This document shows, one piece after another, positions 43,541 through 52,492 of a stretch of 64,000 nucleotides of DNA. Within the stretch, counting starts at the first letter, position 1. Every line of letters starts with the position of its first letter. Source of the stretch: Streptomyces sp. RPT161 (GTDB taxonomy: Bacteria > Actinomycetota > Actinomycetes > Streptomycetales > Streptomycetaceae). Both the position numbers and the translations under genes were made by a program. The notes beneath the pieces were generated by a model. The model was not told the origin of the DNA. It did not search any database and saw only the letters and a program-made list of their open reading frames with translations. The stretch spans positions 51,867 to 115,866 of the forward strand of contig NZ_JAPZVN010000021.1 in NCBI RefSeq assembly GCF_027533845.1. The letters run 5' to 3'.

Positions 43541-43897
43541 TCACCGGCGGGCCAGCCGGCGTTCGCCACCGGAGCCGGTCTGGTACGCCAGTTCGTAGTG
43601 GGCGAACACCGCCGCCTCCTGAGCGGCCAGCAGTTCGCCGTCGGTCCCGATCCACGGCGCGTCCTTCACCTGTGCCTTGGGATACCTGACCTGGAGGTAC
43701 GACGGCCCGACCGTGGCCCCGCCCAGGGGTACGAAGACCAGGCGGCGCCGGGTGGGGATGCCGATCGTCACCGTGGCGAACGCGGGCTGGTCGGTGGCCG
43801 TGTCCACATAGACCGACTCCAGGAAGCCGATCTTCTTGCCCTGGTCGTCGACCACGTCGTGGCCGCGCCACTCCCGGATGTCGCCGGCCTCGAACAT
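43541..43897 (-). CDS. PRC-barrel domain protein
   Basis: A 118-residue protein; ATG 43897 has GGGAG 8 nt upstream and is preferred over ATG 43912. It begins FEAGDIREWRGHDVVDDQGKKIGFLESVYVDTATDQPAF, a PRC barrel of the H-subunit type, and ends in a short helix with YELAYQTGSGGERRLARR. Family members bind RNA or act as stress-related adaptors; the substrate is unknown. It forms an operon with the 55-residue membrane protein. Confidence 0.88.
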   Translation of the reverse strand: MFEAGDIREWRGHDVVDDQGKKIGFLESVYVDTATDQPAFATVTIGIPTRRRLVFVPLGGATVGPSYLQVRYPKAQVKDAPWIGTDGELLAAQEAAVFAHYELAYQTGSGGERRLARR

Positions 43898-44055
43898 CGC
43901 TGTGCTCCCCATCTGCGTCACCGCACGGGCGGGGCGCCGGGGCATATCCCCGCATTCCGCCCTGTTTGCTTCTCCTACTGTGCACCGCTACCCGAAGCCA
44001 CGCCCCTTCAGCGAGCAGGCGGGTACGGGCGTCGCGCCTCGGGCAGCCGAACGGG

Positions 44056-44541
44056 CTACTCGGGCTCGTCGGTGAGCGCCTCCAGCACCGGGATCGCCGC
44101 GTACAGGGCCGCGCACTGCTCGGCGGTGAGCCCGCCGATGCGCGCCGCCAGCATCTCCGAGCGCTCCCGGCGGATCTCGGCCAGCACCTCGCGGCCGTGC
44201 GCGGTGACCTCGATCAGCCAGGAGCGGCCGTCCTGCGGATCCGGGGCCTTGCCGACCAGACCGGCCGCCGTGAGCGGGGCCAGGGTCCTGGTCATCGAGG
44301 AGGCCGCCACCCGTTCGCGGGCCGCCAACTCACCCAGGCGCAGCGGACCGTGCTGTTCCACCCTGGCCAGCGCGGACAACTGGGCGAACGTAAGGCCCTG
44401 CCCACTGGACGCCTGAACCATCTGCCGGTGGATGCGGGCGATCGCCAGACGCAGCCGGGAGACCGTCGCAGGATCGATTCCGCCCAGTGCGTTCTGATCG
44501 GTCGCCTTGGGACCGGTCGCCTTGGAGTCGGTCGTGTCCAC
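44056..44541 (-). CDS. MarR family transcriptional regulator
   Basis: A 161-residue protein from GTG 44541 with GAGGAGGGG upstream. The winged helix region LTFAQLSALARVEQHGPLRLGELAARERVAASSMTRTLAPLTAAGLV and the wing DPQDGRSWLIEVTAHG are typical of MarR. It lies 43 nt downstream of an MFS gene and on the same strand, a usual regulator-efflux pair. An inverted repeat at 46377 upstream of the MFS gene is a candidate operator. Confidence 0.92.
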   Translation of the reverse strand: MDTTDSKATGPKATDQNALGGIDPATVSRLRLAIARIHRQMVQASSGQGLTFAQLSALARVEQHGPLRLGELAARERVAASSMTRTLAPLTAAGLVGKAPDPQDGRSWLIEVTAHGREVLAEIRRERSEMLAARIGGLTAEQCAALYAAIPVLEALTDEPE

Positions 44542-44584
44542 CGCGCCCCTCCTCGGAGCCTTGACCGGGCGCGGGCCCGCCTGG

Positions 44585-46303
44585 TCAGCGGATACGCGCC
44601 GTCGCGGAGTGTTGTTCGCTCACCGTATCCGTACCCTCGGCGCCCTCCGCCCGACCGCGCACCAGCGAGGCCAGCGCGGCCACCAGGGACATCGCGATCG
44701 CCAGGCAGAAGACCACCACCAGGCCGTCGTGGAACGGACCCGATATCAGGTGCGGAAAGAACTGACGCCCCGTCAATACTGCGGCGTGGCCCGGCGGTAG
44801 CTGCCCCAGCACATGCGCTCCGAGCAGTTGCTGGACCGGGTTGTACCCCAGGAACGCGGCGAACAGCGTACCGACCGGAGGCAGCGCGGCGATGGCATGC
44901 GCCGCCTGGGTCGGCACCCCCTGCGCGGTGAGGCCGCCGGTCAGCGCGGTGGGAAGCGAGCCCGACAGCCCGGCCACCATCAGGGAGAAGAAGACACCGA
45001 TGGACAGCACCATCCCGGCGTTCTGGAACGTGGCCCGCATGCCGGAGGCGGCGCCACGGGCCTCCGCGGGCACGCTCGACATGATCATCGACGTGTTGGG
45101 CGCGGAGAACAGGCCGCTGCCCAGCCCGTTGAGGAACACCAGCAGCGCGAAGGGCAGGTAGCCGAAGTCGGTGGGCAGCAGCAGGAGCCCGCCGAACGAG
45201 AGCGCGATCACCACCAGCCCGCCCGCCGCGAACGGCCGCGGGCCGAAACGGTCCGACAGGTGCCCGGCGATCGGCCCCGCCGCCAGGAAGCCGACGGTCA
45301 GCGGTATCAGGTATATGCCCGCCCACAGTGGTGTGTCGGCGTAGTCGTAACCGTGCAGCGGCAGCCAGATGCCCTGCAGCCAGACGATCAGCATGAACTG
45401 CAGTCCACCGCGGGCTATCGCCCCGAGCAGGGTTCCGGCGCTGCCGCCCGCGAAGGCGGCGTTGCGGAACAGCCGCAGCGGGAACATCGGCTCCGCGGAC
45501 CTGGCCTCGATCACACAGAACAGCGCCAGCACCACGGTCCCGCCGATCAGACCGGCCAGTACCCATGGGTTCGTCCAGCCCATGGTGGATCCGCCGTAGG
45601 GCTGGATGCCGTAGGTGATGGCGGCGAGCAGCGCCGTGAGGCCGACGGCGAAGGTGATGTTGCCCCACCAGTCGATCCGTGCCCGGCCGCGGATCCCGGT
45701 GTCGTGCAGCAAGCGGTACGCCCACACGGTGCCGAGCAGGCCGATCGGCACGTTGACCCAGAAGATGGAGCGCCAGTTCCACTCGGCGAGCAGCCCGCCC
45801 AGCAGCAGGCCGATGAACGAGCCGGAGATGCCGGCGACCACGTTGACGCCCAGCGCCATGCCGCGCTGGGAGACCGGGAAGGCGTCGGTGATGATCGCCG
45901 CGGAGTTGGCCATCAGCATCGAACCGCCGACCGCCTGCGCGACCCGCCAGCCGATCAGCCACAGCGCCCCGGCGCCGCCGTGCAGCGGGTCGAGCGCGAG
46001 CACCACCGAGGTAAGGGTGAAGATCAGGAATCCGGCGTTGTAGATCCTCACCCGGCCGAAGATGTCACCCAGGCGGCCCAATGTGACCACCAGGACCGCG
46101 GTGACCAGCATGTAGCCCATGAGCATCCACAGCAGATAGCTGATGTTGCCCGGCTGGAGCGGGTCGAGGCGCAGTCCGTTGAAGATCGCGGGGAGCGAGA
46201 TCAGCACGATGGAGCTGTTGATCATCGCGATCAGCGTGCCGAGGGTGGTGTTGGAGAGCACCACCCACTTGGCGCCGAGGTGGTCCTGGGCGGTCCAACG
46301 CAT
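44585..46303 (-). CDS. MFS drug exporter, DHA2 (14-TM) family
   Basis: A 572-residue protein from ATG 46303 with GGGAGG 6 nt upstream. Helix 1 contains TLIAMINSSIVLISLPAI (motif D1-like), and motif A is GRLGDIFGRVRIYNAG. About fourteen membrane segments fit the DHA2 drug/proton antiporter group. It should export hydrophobic compounds or cationic drugs. Paired with the MarR regulator downstream. The open frame extends far upstream to 47968 only as antisense of the next gene. Confidence 0.9.
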   Translation of the reverse strand: MRWTAQDHLGAKWVVLSNTTLGTLIAMINSSIVLISLPAIFNGLRLDPLQPGNISYLLWMLMGYMLVTAVLVVTLGRLGDIFGRVRIYNAGFLIFTLTSVVLALDPLHGGAGALWLIGWRVAQAVGGSMLMANSAAIITDAFPVSQRGMALGVNVVAGISGSFIGLLLGGLLAEWNWRSIFWVNVPIGLLGTVWAYRLLHDTGIRGRARIDWWGNITFAVGLTALLAAITYGIQPYGGSTMGWTNPWVLAGLIGGTVVLALFCVIEARSAEPMFPLRLFRNAAFAGGSAGTLLGAIARGGLQFMLIVWLQGIWLPLHGYDYADTPLWAGIYLIPLTVGFLAAGPIAGHLSDRFGPRPFAAGGLVVIALSFGGLLLLPTDFGYLPFALLVFLNGLGSGLFSAPNTSMIMSSVPAEARGAASGMRATFQNAGMVLSIGVFFSLMVAGLSGSLPTALTGGLTAQGVPTQAAHAIAALPPVGTLFAAFLGYNPVQQLLGAHVLGQLPPGHAAVLTGRQFFPHLISGPFHDGLVVVFCLAIAMSLVAALASLVRGRAEGAEGTDTVSEQHSATARIR

Positions 46304-46376
46304 GTGCGCCTCCCGCGCGGACTCGGGTGGCGGCGCCTTATCTGGAGGCCTGCGCTCGCGTGCCCCGGAGTCACAA

Positions 46377-46402
46377 ATAGTTAGCCGACGTAAAACAACT
46401 AT
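46377..46402. promoter_or_regulatory. putative MarR operator upstream of the MFS gene
   Basis: ATAGTT and AACTAT (46377-46382, 46397-46402) form an inverted repeat in an AT-rich patch, 74 nt upstream of the MFS start and 52 nt before the divergent gene. Its location fits control by the MarR protein of the same unit. Confidence 0.45.
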
Positions 46403-46453
46403 GCGCCCGTGTCTGGGTGTGCGCAAGGGCGCGGGTTGTTCACACAATGGGAC

Positions 46454-47905
46454 ATGCAGTGGTTCACCGCGCCGGGGTACTGGCTGACCCGGCTGGTCGT
46501 CCAACGGTCGTTGGCCGCGCTGTACTTGGTGGCGTTCCTGGTGGCGGCCAACCAGTTCCGGGCGCTGCTCGGCGAGCGCGGACTGCTGCCGATTCCGCGG
46601 TTCCTGACCTGGGCGCCGTTCCGCCGTGCGCCCAGCCTGTTCCACCTGCACTACTCGGATCGCTTCTTCGCCCTCACCGCCTGGACCGGCGCGGTGGTGT
46701 CGGCCGCGATCATGGTGGGAGCGGCGGATCTCGTACCGCTGTGGGCCGCCATGCTGATGTGGCTGCTGCTCTGGGCGCTTTATCTGTCGATCGTCAACGT
46801 CGGGCAGCTCTGGTACGGCTTCGGCTGGGAGTCGCTGCTGCTCGAAGCGGGCGCCCTGGCGGTCTTCCTGGGCAACGCCCGCACCGGCCCGCCGGTGCTG
46901 GTGCTGTGGCTGTTCCGCTGGCTGGTGTTCCGGGTCGAGTTCGGCGCGGGCCTGATCAAGCTGCGCGGCGACCCGTGCTGGCGCGATCTGACCTGCCTGT
47001 ACTACCACCATGAGACGCAGCCCATGCCGGGCCCGCTGAGCTGGTTCTTCCACCATCTGCCCAAGCCGCTGCACCGTGTCGAGGTGGGTGCCAACCATGT
47101 CGCCCAACTCGTGGTGCCGGTGGCACTGTTCACCCCGCAGCCCACCGCCAGCGTGGCCGCGGGGCTGGTCATCGTCACCCAGTTGTGGCTGGTGGCCTCC
47201 GGAAACTTCGCCTGGCTGAACTGGCTGACGATCGTCCTCGCGCTCGCCGCGGTGGACGGCTCGCGCGCCGCGGACGTACTGGGGCTGCCCAAGCCGCCCC
47301 CGCAGCCCGCCGCCCCCCTGTGGTTCGAGGTCCTGGTGCTCGCCTTCGTCACGGGGGTGGCCGTCCTCAGCTACTGGCCCGCACGCAACCTCTTCTCGCG
47401 CGGCCAGGTCATGAACTACTCGTTCAACCGGTTCCATCTGGTCAACGCCTACGGCGCGTTCGGCAGCATCAACCGGATCCGCACCGAGATCGTGGTCGAG
47501 GGCACCGACGAGCCGGAGATCACCCCCGACACGGTGTGGCGCGAGTACGGCTTCAAGGGGAAGCCGGGCGACCCGAAGCGGCTGCCACGCCAGTGGGCGC
47601 CCTACCATCTGCGGCTCGACTGGCTGATGTGGTTCGCCGGGATGTCGTCCATCTACGCCGAGTCGTGGTTCCTGCCGTTCGCCGCCAAGCTGCTGCACAA
47701 CGACCGGCCCACCCTCAAGCTGCTGCGGGACAACCCGTTCCCCGGCTCCCCGCCGACCCATGTCCGCGCCCGCCTGTACGAATACCGCTTCACCAACTGG
47801 CGGGAGTTGCGGCGCACCGGCGCGTGGTGGGAGCGCACGCTCATCCGCGAGTACCTGCCGCCGGTCACGCTGCGCAACCTCACTTCCGACGTGTATCACC
47901 CGTAA
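46454..47905 (+). CDS. lipase maturation factor family membrane protein
   Basis: A 483-residue protein from ATG 46454. It has about seven membrane segments in the N-terminal 300 residues with the family signature YGFGWESLLLEAGALAVFLG and LIKLRGDPCWRDLTCLYYHHETQPMPGPLSWFFHHLP. The C-terminal region contains REYGFKGKPGDPKRLP and a WFAGMSSIYAESWF motif, all typical of LMF1 homologues. In vertebrates LMF1 folds lipases in the ER; the bacterial role is not established. It is divergent from the MFS gene. Confidence 0.9.
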   Translation: MQWFTAPGYWLTRLVVQRSLAALYLVAFLVAANQFRALLGERGLLPIPRFLTWAPFRRAPSLFHLHYSDRFFALTAWTGAVVSAAIMVGAADLVPLWAAMLMWLLLWALYLSIVNVGQLWYGFGWESLLLEAGALAVFLGNARTGPPVLVLWLFRWLVFRVEFGAGLIKLRGDPCWRDLTCLYYHHETQPMPGPLSWFFHHLPKPLHRVEVGANHVAQLVVPVALFTPQPTASVAAGLVIVTQLWLVASGNFAWLNWLTIVLALAAVDGSRAADVLGLPKPPPQPAAPLWFEVLVLAFVTGVAVLSYWPARNLFSRGQVMNYSFNRFHLVNAYGAFGSINRIRTEIVVEGTDEPEITPDTVWREYGFKGKPGDPKRLPRQWAPYHLRLDWLMWFAGMSSIYAESWFLPFAAKLLHNDRPTLKLLRDNPFPGSPPTHVRARLYEYRFTNWRELRRTGAWWERTLIREYLPPVTLRNLTSDVYHP

Positions 47906-47987
47906 GCCAGCAAGGCGTTCTGGAACGGACAGGGTGCGCGGTGCCAGACTGCGCCCGAGCACCTGCACGTCCTACGTACGGAGGGCC

Positions 47988-48947
47988 ATGGCGAACGCAG
48001 TCATCATCGGGAGCGAGCGCAGCGAGGTCGGCCTGCCAGCGGGGATGGACGTGCTACGGCGCGGTGGCTCCGCCCCGGACGCGGTGGAGGCCGCTATGCA
48101 CCACTGCGAGGACAATCCGAACGACCATTACGTGGGCACTGCCGGACTCCCCAACGCCCAGGGTGTGGTGGAGCTGGACGCGTCGATGATGCTCGGCTCC
48201 ACCCGGCGGTTCGGGGCGGTGGCGGCGCTGCGCGACTATCCGCACCCCATCTCGGTCGCCCGGGCGGTACTTGAGCAACTGCCGCAGCACTGCCTGCTGG
48301 TGGGCGAGGGGGCCGCGCTGTTCGCCCGCGAATGCGGCTTCGAGAAGGCCGAGTTGATCACCGAGAAGTCCCGGACCATGTGGCGCGAGCAGGTCGCGTG
48401 GTCCACCGCGTCGATCGAGGGAGAGAACACCGCGGCGCTCCCCGGGGACCACCACTACCGCGCCAACGCGGTGGAGTTGATCCGCCGGCTGGCACCGCAC
48501 GCCGAGCCGTGGGGCACCATCAACATCATCGCCCTGGACTCCTCCGGCGAGATGTGCGTGGGCGTCTCGACCTCCGGTTTCCCCTACAAGTACCCGGGGC
48601 GGGTGGGCGATTCGGCGGTGCCGGGCGCGGGCAACTGGTGTGATCTGCGGGCGGGCGGTGCCGCCTGCACCGGACGCGGTGAGCTGGCGATGCGTGGCGG
48701 CACCGCCCGTACCGTGGTGGACCTGCTGGCCGCCGGGCACGATCCCGGCGAGGCCTGCCAGACCGCGCTACGGGACGCGGCCACGCTGCCCGACGCGTTC
48801 CGCTCCGAGCTGCGGGCGCTGGCCCTCACCCCGGACGGCCGGCACGGCGGCGCGGCTGGACAGCCGGGCAGCACCTATATGGTGATGACCGCCTCCTCTA
48901 CCGAGCCCGAGGCGCATCCGCGCAGGTCGCTGACCGATCCGTGCTGA
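47988..48947 (+). CDS. N4-(beta-N-acetylglucosaminyl)-L-asparaginase-like Ntn hydrolase
   Basis: A 319-residue protein from ATG 47988 with GGAGGG upstream. The autocatalytic Thr is Thr177 in EPWGTINIIALD; substrate-contact motifs include DHYVGTAGLPNAQG and SGFPYKYPGRVGDSAVPGAGNWCD. The precursor would self-cleave before Thr177 to give alpha and beta chains. It has no signal peptide, so it is likely cytoplasmic, acting on asparagine-linked glycans or isoaspartyl compounds. The last 73 nt overlap the convergent SUKH gene. Confidence 0.92.
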   Translation: MANAVIIGSERSEVGLPAGMDVLRRGGSAPDAVEAAMHHCEDNPNDHYVGTAGLPNAQGVVELDASMMLGSTRRFGAVAALRDYPHPISVARAVLEQLPQHCLLVGEGAALFARECGFEKAELITEKSRTMWREQVAWSTASIEGENTAALPGDHHYRANAVELIRRLAPHAEPWGTINIIALDSSGEMCVGVSTSGFPYKYPGRVGDSAVPGAGNWCDLRAGGAACTGRGELAMRGGTARTVVDLLAAGHDPGEACQTALRDAATLPDAFRSELRALALTPDGRHGGAAGQPGSTYMVMTASSTEPEAHPRRSLTDPC

Positions 48948-49555
48948 GCCGCCGCCCCGCGCGCTCTCGCCGGCGCGCCCCACGGGCGCGGCTGCGTCGG
49001 GGCGGCGGCACGGTCCGCCTCGGCCCAGGGGTCGTCCGCATCGGGATCGCTGTACCAGCCGGTGCCGTCGAGGGAGGTCTCCAGCCAGTCGGCCAGGCTG
49101 TCGGAGTCGACGAACCAGGCGTCCGCCCAGTCGTCCTGGACCGCGTTGGGCTCGAACAGCAGCACGGTGCCCCGCGGGCTGCGGCAGTCCACGCAGGCGA
49201 GCATGCCGCACCCCCAGGTCAGGACCGGCACCACGCCCTCCGGCCAGAACCAGTCCCGGTCCCGGAGGTTGGGTGCCCGGCGGTCCCGGTAGGCGGCGGT
49301 GAGGGGTCCCGCCGTCTCACTCGACCGGTCGTCAGCGAGCGCTGACAGCCGGAACAGTCCGTACCCCGGCCCGAAGCCGCCGTCGGCCACCTCCCGGTAC
49401 AGCCGGTCCAGCAGTGGGTGCAGCGGGAACCCCAGTATCCGCACGGCCGCCGCCAACTCCCCCTCGGACACCGGCGGTCGTAGCGGGGCACAGCGCTCCC
49501 TGGCGCGGGCGGTCACCCGGGCCAGGAGCCGGTCGTGGCGCGGCGGAGTCTCCAT
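48875..49555 (-). CDS. SMI1/KNR4 (SUKH) family protein
   Basis: A 226-residue protein from ATG 49555. The SUKH core is seen as SEGELAAAVRILGFPLHPLLDRLYREVADGGFGPGYGLFRL and VPVLTWGCGMLACVDC. SUKH proteins are often immunity proteins for polymorphic toxins, but no toxin gene lies next to it, and this subgroup is common alone in streptomycetes. The C-terminal 40 residues are low complexity and lie over the end of the asparaginase gene on the other strand, so the stop may be late rather than functional sequence. Confidence 0.75.
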   Translation of the reverse strand: METPPRHDRLLARVTARARERCAPLRPPVSEGELAAAVRILGFPLHPLLDRLYREVADGGFGPGYGLFRLSALADDRSSETAGPLTAAYRDRRAPNLRDRDWFWPEGVVPVLTWGCGMLACVDCRSPRGTVLLFEPNAVQDDWADAWFVDSDSLADWLETSLDGTGWYSDPDADDPWAEADRAAAPTQPRPWGAPARARGAAAQHGSVSDLRGCASGSVEEAVITI

Positions 49556-49638
49556 GCCGCCATCATGCCGTGACCCACTGACAATCCGGCCCGGCCGCCG
49601 GGCGGTTGGCCCGCGTGTGCGGCTGCCCGGCGGTGCCG

Positions 49639-50565
49639 TCACTGCCGCAGCGCCGCCTTGTCCCCCATCACGATCACCGGGTGGGCGGCCGGGTCGAGCT
49701 TGCGCAGCAGCTCGACCATGTGCTCGCGGGACAGCGCCACGCAGCCGTGGGTCGGCCCCTGGTGGTCCACGTGCACCCACAGGCCCGCGCCGCGTCCCCG
49801 GCCGAGTGGTGTGCGCGGATCGAGCGGTGAACTGCCCGGCACGCGGTTGTAGTCGATCGCCACCACGTAGTCGAAGGAGCCGGTGAGCGGCTCCCCTTCG
49901 AAGCCCGCCCCCACCGCGCGGAACGCCGGGGAGTGGTCGTACGGAAGCCTGGTGCCGGGGTTCGGGGCGAGTCCTCCGGCGGCGGTGAGGGAGAAGACGC
50001 CGATGGGGCTGCGCAGGTCGTCCATCCGGTGGGAGGGGGTCCAGCCGCGCAGTGCGTTGTGTGCGGTCCAGGTCTCGCTCGGGTGCCAGTCGCCGTGGTC
50101 GTCACGGCTCCACAGGGTCGCGGTGGACATCCACGAGCCCGGTCCCTGACCGACCACCACCAGGGCCTGCCGGGCGTTCGCCGGGATCGCCGAGCCGAAC
50201 CGCGCCCCGATTCCGGGCAACCGCCGCACCGACGGCCGGGGTTGCGCGGCGGGCGGGGCGACCGCGTGGTGCGTGGGGCGCACCTCGGCGGACGCCGACC
50301 GGGTGGACCGGAACATGGCGCCCGGGTTGGCGTACAGGGCGGTGGTGCCCAGCACCCCAAGGCCGACGCCCGCGCAGATCAGCCAGGTCAGCCGGTCCCG
50401 ATCCGGTGTCCTGTGCCGGGGCGGCCGACCGTCCGGCGGTCCGGCGCTCGGGCCGTCGTCCACCCTGTCCGGCCGCTCGGACACGTACCGGGTGCGCTGC
50501 TGCGGGGCGGCGGGCGCGCTGCGTGACCGGGGCTCCGGTCCGGCGGCAGGAGCGTATGGGGGCAC
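49639..50565 (-). CDS. membrane-anchored L,D-transpeptidase (YkuD fold)
   Basis: A 308-residue protein from GTG 50565 with AAGGAGGAGG immediately upstream, one of the strongest sites in the window. A Pro/Arg-rich cytoplasmic N-terminus precedes one membrane helix (about 60-80). The catalytic domain ends in HVDHQGPTHGCVALSREHM, with the catalytic Cys about residue 275 and the HGC motif of YkuD enzymes. Such enzymes make 3-3 peptidoglycan cross-links or attach proteins. It is a single-gene unit. Confidence 0.88.
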   Translation of the reverse strand: MPPYAPAAGPEPRSRSAPAAPQQRTRYVSERPDRVDDGPSAGPPDGRPPRHRTPDRDRLTWLICAGVGLGVLGTTALYANPGAMFRSTRSASAEVRPTHHAVAPPAAQPRPSVRRLPGIGARFGSAIPANARQALVVVGQGPGSWMSTATLWSRDDHGDWHPSETWTAHNALRGWTPSHRMDDLRSPIGVFSLTAAGGLAPNPGTRLPYDHSPAFRAVGAGFEGEPLTGSFDYVVAIDYNRVPGSSPLDPRTPLGRGRGAGLWVHVDHQGPTHGCVALSREHMVELLRKLDPAAHPVIVMGDKAALRQ

Positions 50566-50835
50566 GCCTCCTCCTTCGGGTCTGCGGTCTTCAGGGCTGC
50601 GTTCTACGGTCTGCGATCGGCGTGGTCGTACGGGTTCAACGAGCCAACCGCGTACGGAGCACGGCCTCTTGACTCTCGGTCACTATTCGGTAACCCGGCG
50701 TCACTGGTTGACAGGGATCCCCTGCGCGCCCCGTGCTGGCCCGCCTCGGGCGGAGCCTCACCATAGGCATGAGGTCAGCCGAGCGCCCGCACCCCACGCC
50801 GGGCGTCAGCCGGAGGTGCTATCGAACCGGTCGGC

Positions 50836-52479
50836 TCACCTGGTGGGTACGGGCTCGACGGATCCGATGTACTCCAGGGTCCGCTCGGCGGGCAGCCGGA
50901 CCAGCTGCGCCCAGTAGTAGATCACCAGGCTGAACGCCGCGATGATGGCGATGTCCCACCACAGCGGAATGCGGTCGGCCGCGCCGCAGGCCACCCGGGA
51001 GGCGGGTCCGGAGCTGCAGAAGCCGCCCTGCCAGGAGACCACGCCCATTCCGGTCAGATACACCGGCAGCCACTGCGCGGATCTCCAGTCCGGCCGCGGC
51101 GCCCTCGGGTTGAGCCTGAGCGCCGCGGAACAGCCCAGCAGCAGGTACCCGAGCACGATCGCCATGCCCAGCCGCCACAGGGTGTCCCAGCCCGCCCAGT
51201 AGATGATCAGGTTCGCCACGATGAACGCCACGGGCGCCCAGAACCCTCCGCCCGGCAGTCGGTAGGGGCGCGGCCGGTGCGGGTCCTGCCTGCGTAGGCA
51301 ACCGAAGGCGAGCGGCGCGCCGGCGTACATCAACACGCTGGCGGAGGTGATGAATCCGACGAGCTTCTGCCAGGTGGGGAAGGGCAGGAAGACGATCAGT
51401 CCGATGGCGAAGGCGAACAGCAGGCTGAACCACGGCACTCCGCGCCTGGTCGTGCGCTCGAAGATCTCGGGCACATAGCCGTTGCGGGACAGGCCGTACG
51501 AGACGCGGGATGTGGCGGTCACATAGATCAGCCCGGTGCCGGTGGGTGAGACCACCGCGTCGACGTACAGGAGCGCGGCGAGCCAGCCCAGCCCGATCGA
51601 GCCGGCCAGACCGGCGAACGGCCCGGCCTTGCCGCTGAACGTCAGGTTGGCCCAGCCGCGTACGAAGGCGCTGTGCGGCAGGGCGGCGATGAAGACCACC
51701 TGTAGGGCGGCGTATACCAGGGTGCCGATGAGGATCGAGCCGATCACCGCGCGCGGGATATCCCTGGCCGGGTTGCGGCTCTCACCTGCGAGCTGGTCCG
51801 CCTGTTCGAAGCCGAGCAGGGCGAAGATGACACCACTGGTGCTCACCGCGGAGAGCACCCCCTTGGCGCCGAACGGGGCGAAGCCCTGGTGGGCGAAGTT
51901 GTCCGCGTGGAACCTGGCGGCGGCGAGCACCGCGATGGTGACCAGCGGAACGGCGATCTTCCACCAGGTCGCGGCGCTGTTGGTGTGGGCCAGCCATCTG
52001 ACGCCCAGGAAGTTGACGACAACGAAGAAGGCCATGAACGCCACGGCCAGGCCGTAGCCGGACGCGGTGAGGTGGTTCTTGCCGGTCTGCACCCAACCGA
52101 CGTGCACGCTGAGGTAGTTGAGCGAGGCCATGACCTCGATCGGTGCCACGGTGACCGCCTGGAGCCAGGAGAACCAGCCGAAGGAGGCCCCGGCGACGCT
52201 GCCGAAGGCGTAGTGCGGGAACCGCGCGGTACCGCCCGCGACCGGATACATAGCCCCCAGCTCGGCGTGGACGAAGGCCAGCACGATGATGGCCAGCGCG
52301 CCGATCCCCCAGGACAGCAGTGCGGCGGTTCCGGCGGCCTGCGCCGCGTAGAGCGACCCGAACAGCCAGCCCGAGCCGATGATGGACCCCTCCGAGGCCC
52401 AGATCAGGCCGATCACACCGATGTCCCGCCGCAGCCCCGGGTTACTGGGCATCACATGAGCGTCCGCCGGTGACTCCAT
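50836..52479 (-). CDS. APC superfamily permease (paralogue of the one at 14.4 kb)
   Basis: A 547-residue protein from ATG 52479; GTG 52485 is possible, but GAGGGG is better spaced to the ATG. About twelve membrane helices begin GVIGLIWASEGSIIGSGWLFG, and HAELGAMYPVAGGTARFPHY and FGWFSWLQAVTVAPIEV are shared with the permease at 14424. Amino acid or amine import is expected. The C-terminal tail EYIGSVEPVPTR also parallels the paralogue. The upstream neighbour on the same strand is the LigD ligase gene, 13 nt away, with no obvious metabolic link. Confidence 0.88.
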   Translation of the reverse strand: MESPADAHVMPSNPGLRRDIGVIGLIWASEGSIIGSGWLFGSLYAAQAAGTAALLSWGIGALAIIVLAFVHAELGAMYPVAGGTARFPHYAFGSVAGASFGWFSWLQAVTVAPIEVMASLNYLSVHVGWVQTGKNHLTASGYGLAVAFMAFFVVVNFLGVRWLAHTNSAATWWKIAVPLVTIAVLAAARFHADNFAHQGFAPFGAKGVLSAVSTSGVIFALLGFEQADQLAGESRNPARDIPRAVIGSILIGTLVYAALQVVFIAALPHSAFVRGWANLTFSGKAGPFAGLAGSIGLGWLAALLYVDAVVSPTGTGLIYVTATSRVSYGLSRNGYVPEIFERTTRRGVPWFSLLFAFAIGLIVFLPFPTWQKLVGFITSASVLMYAGAPLAFGCLRRQDPHRPRPYRLPGGGFWAPVAFIVANLIIYWAGWDTLWRLGMAIVLGYLLLGCSAALRLNPRAPRPDWRSAQWLPVYLTGMGVVSWQGGFCSSGPASRVACGAADRIPLWWDIAIIAAFSLVIYYWAQLVRLPAERTLEYIGSVEPVPTR

Positions 52480-52492
52480 GCGCACTCACCCC

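Noticed and set aside
46304..47968. Upstream extension of the MFS frame to 1127 codons
   Set aside because: It is antisense to the lipase-maturation-factor-like gene; the ATG at 46303 has a good ribosome binding site and begins the family homology.
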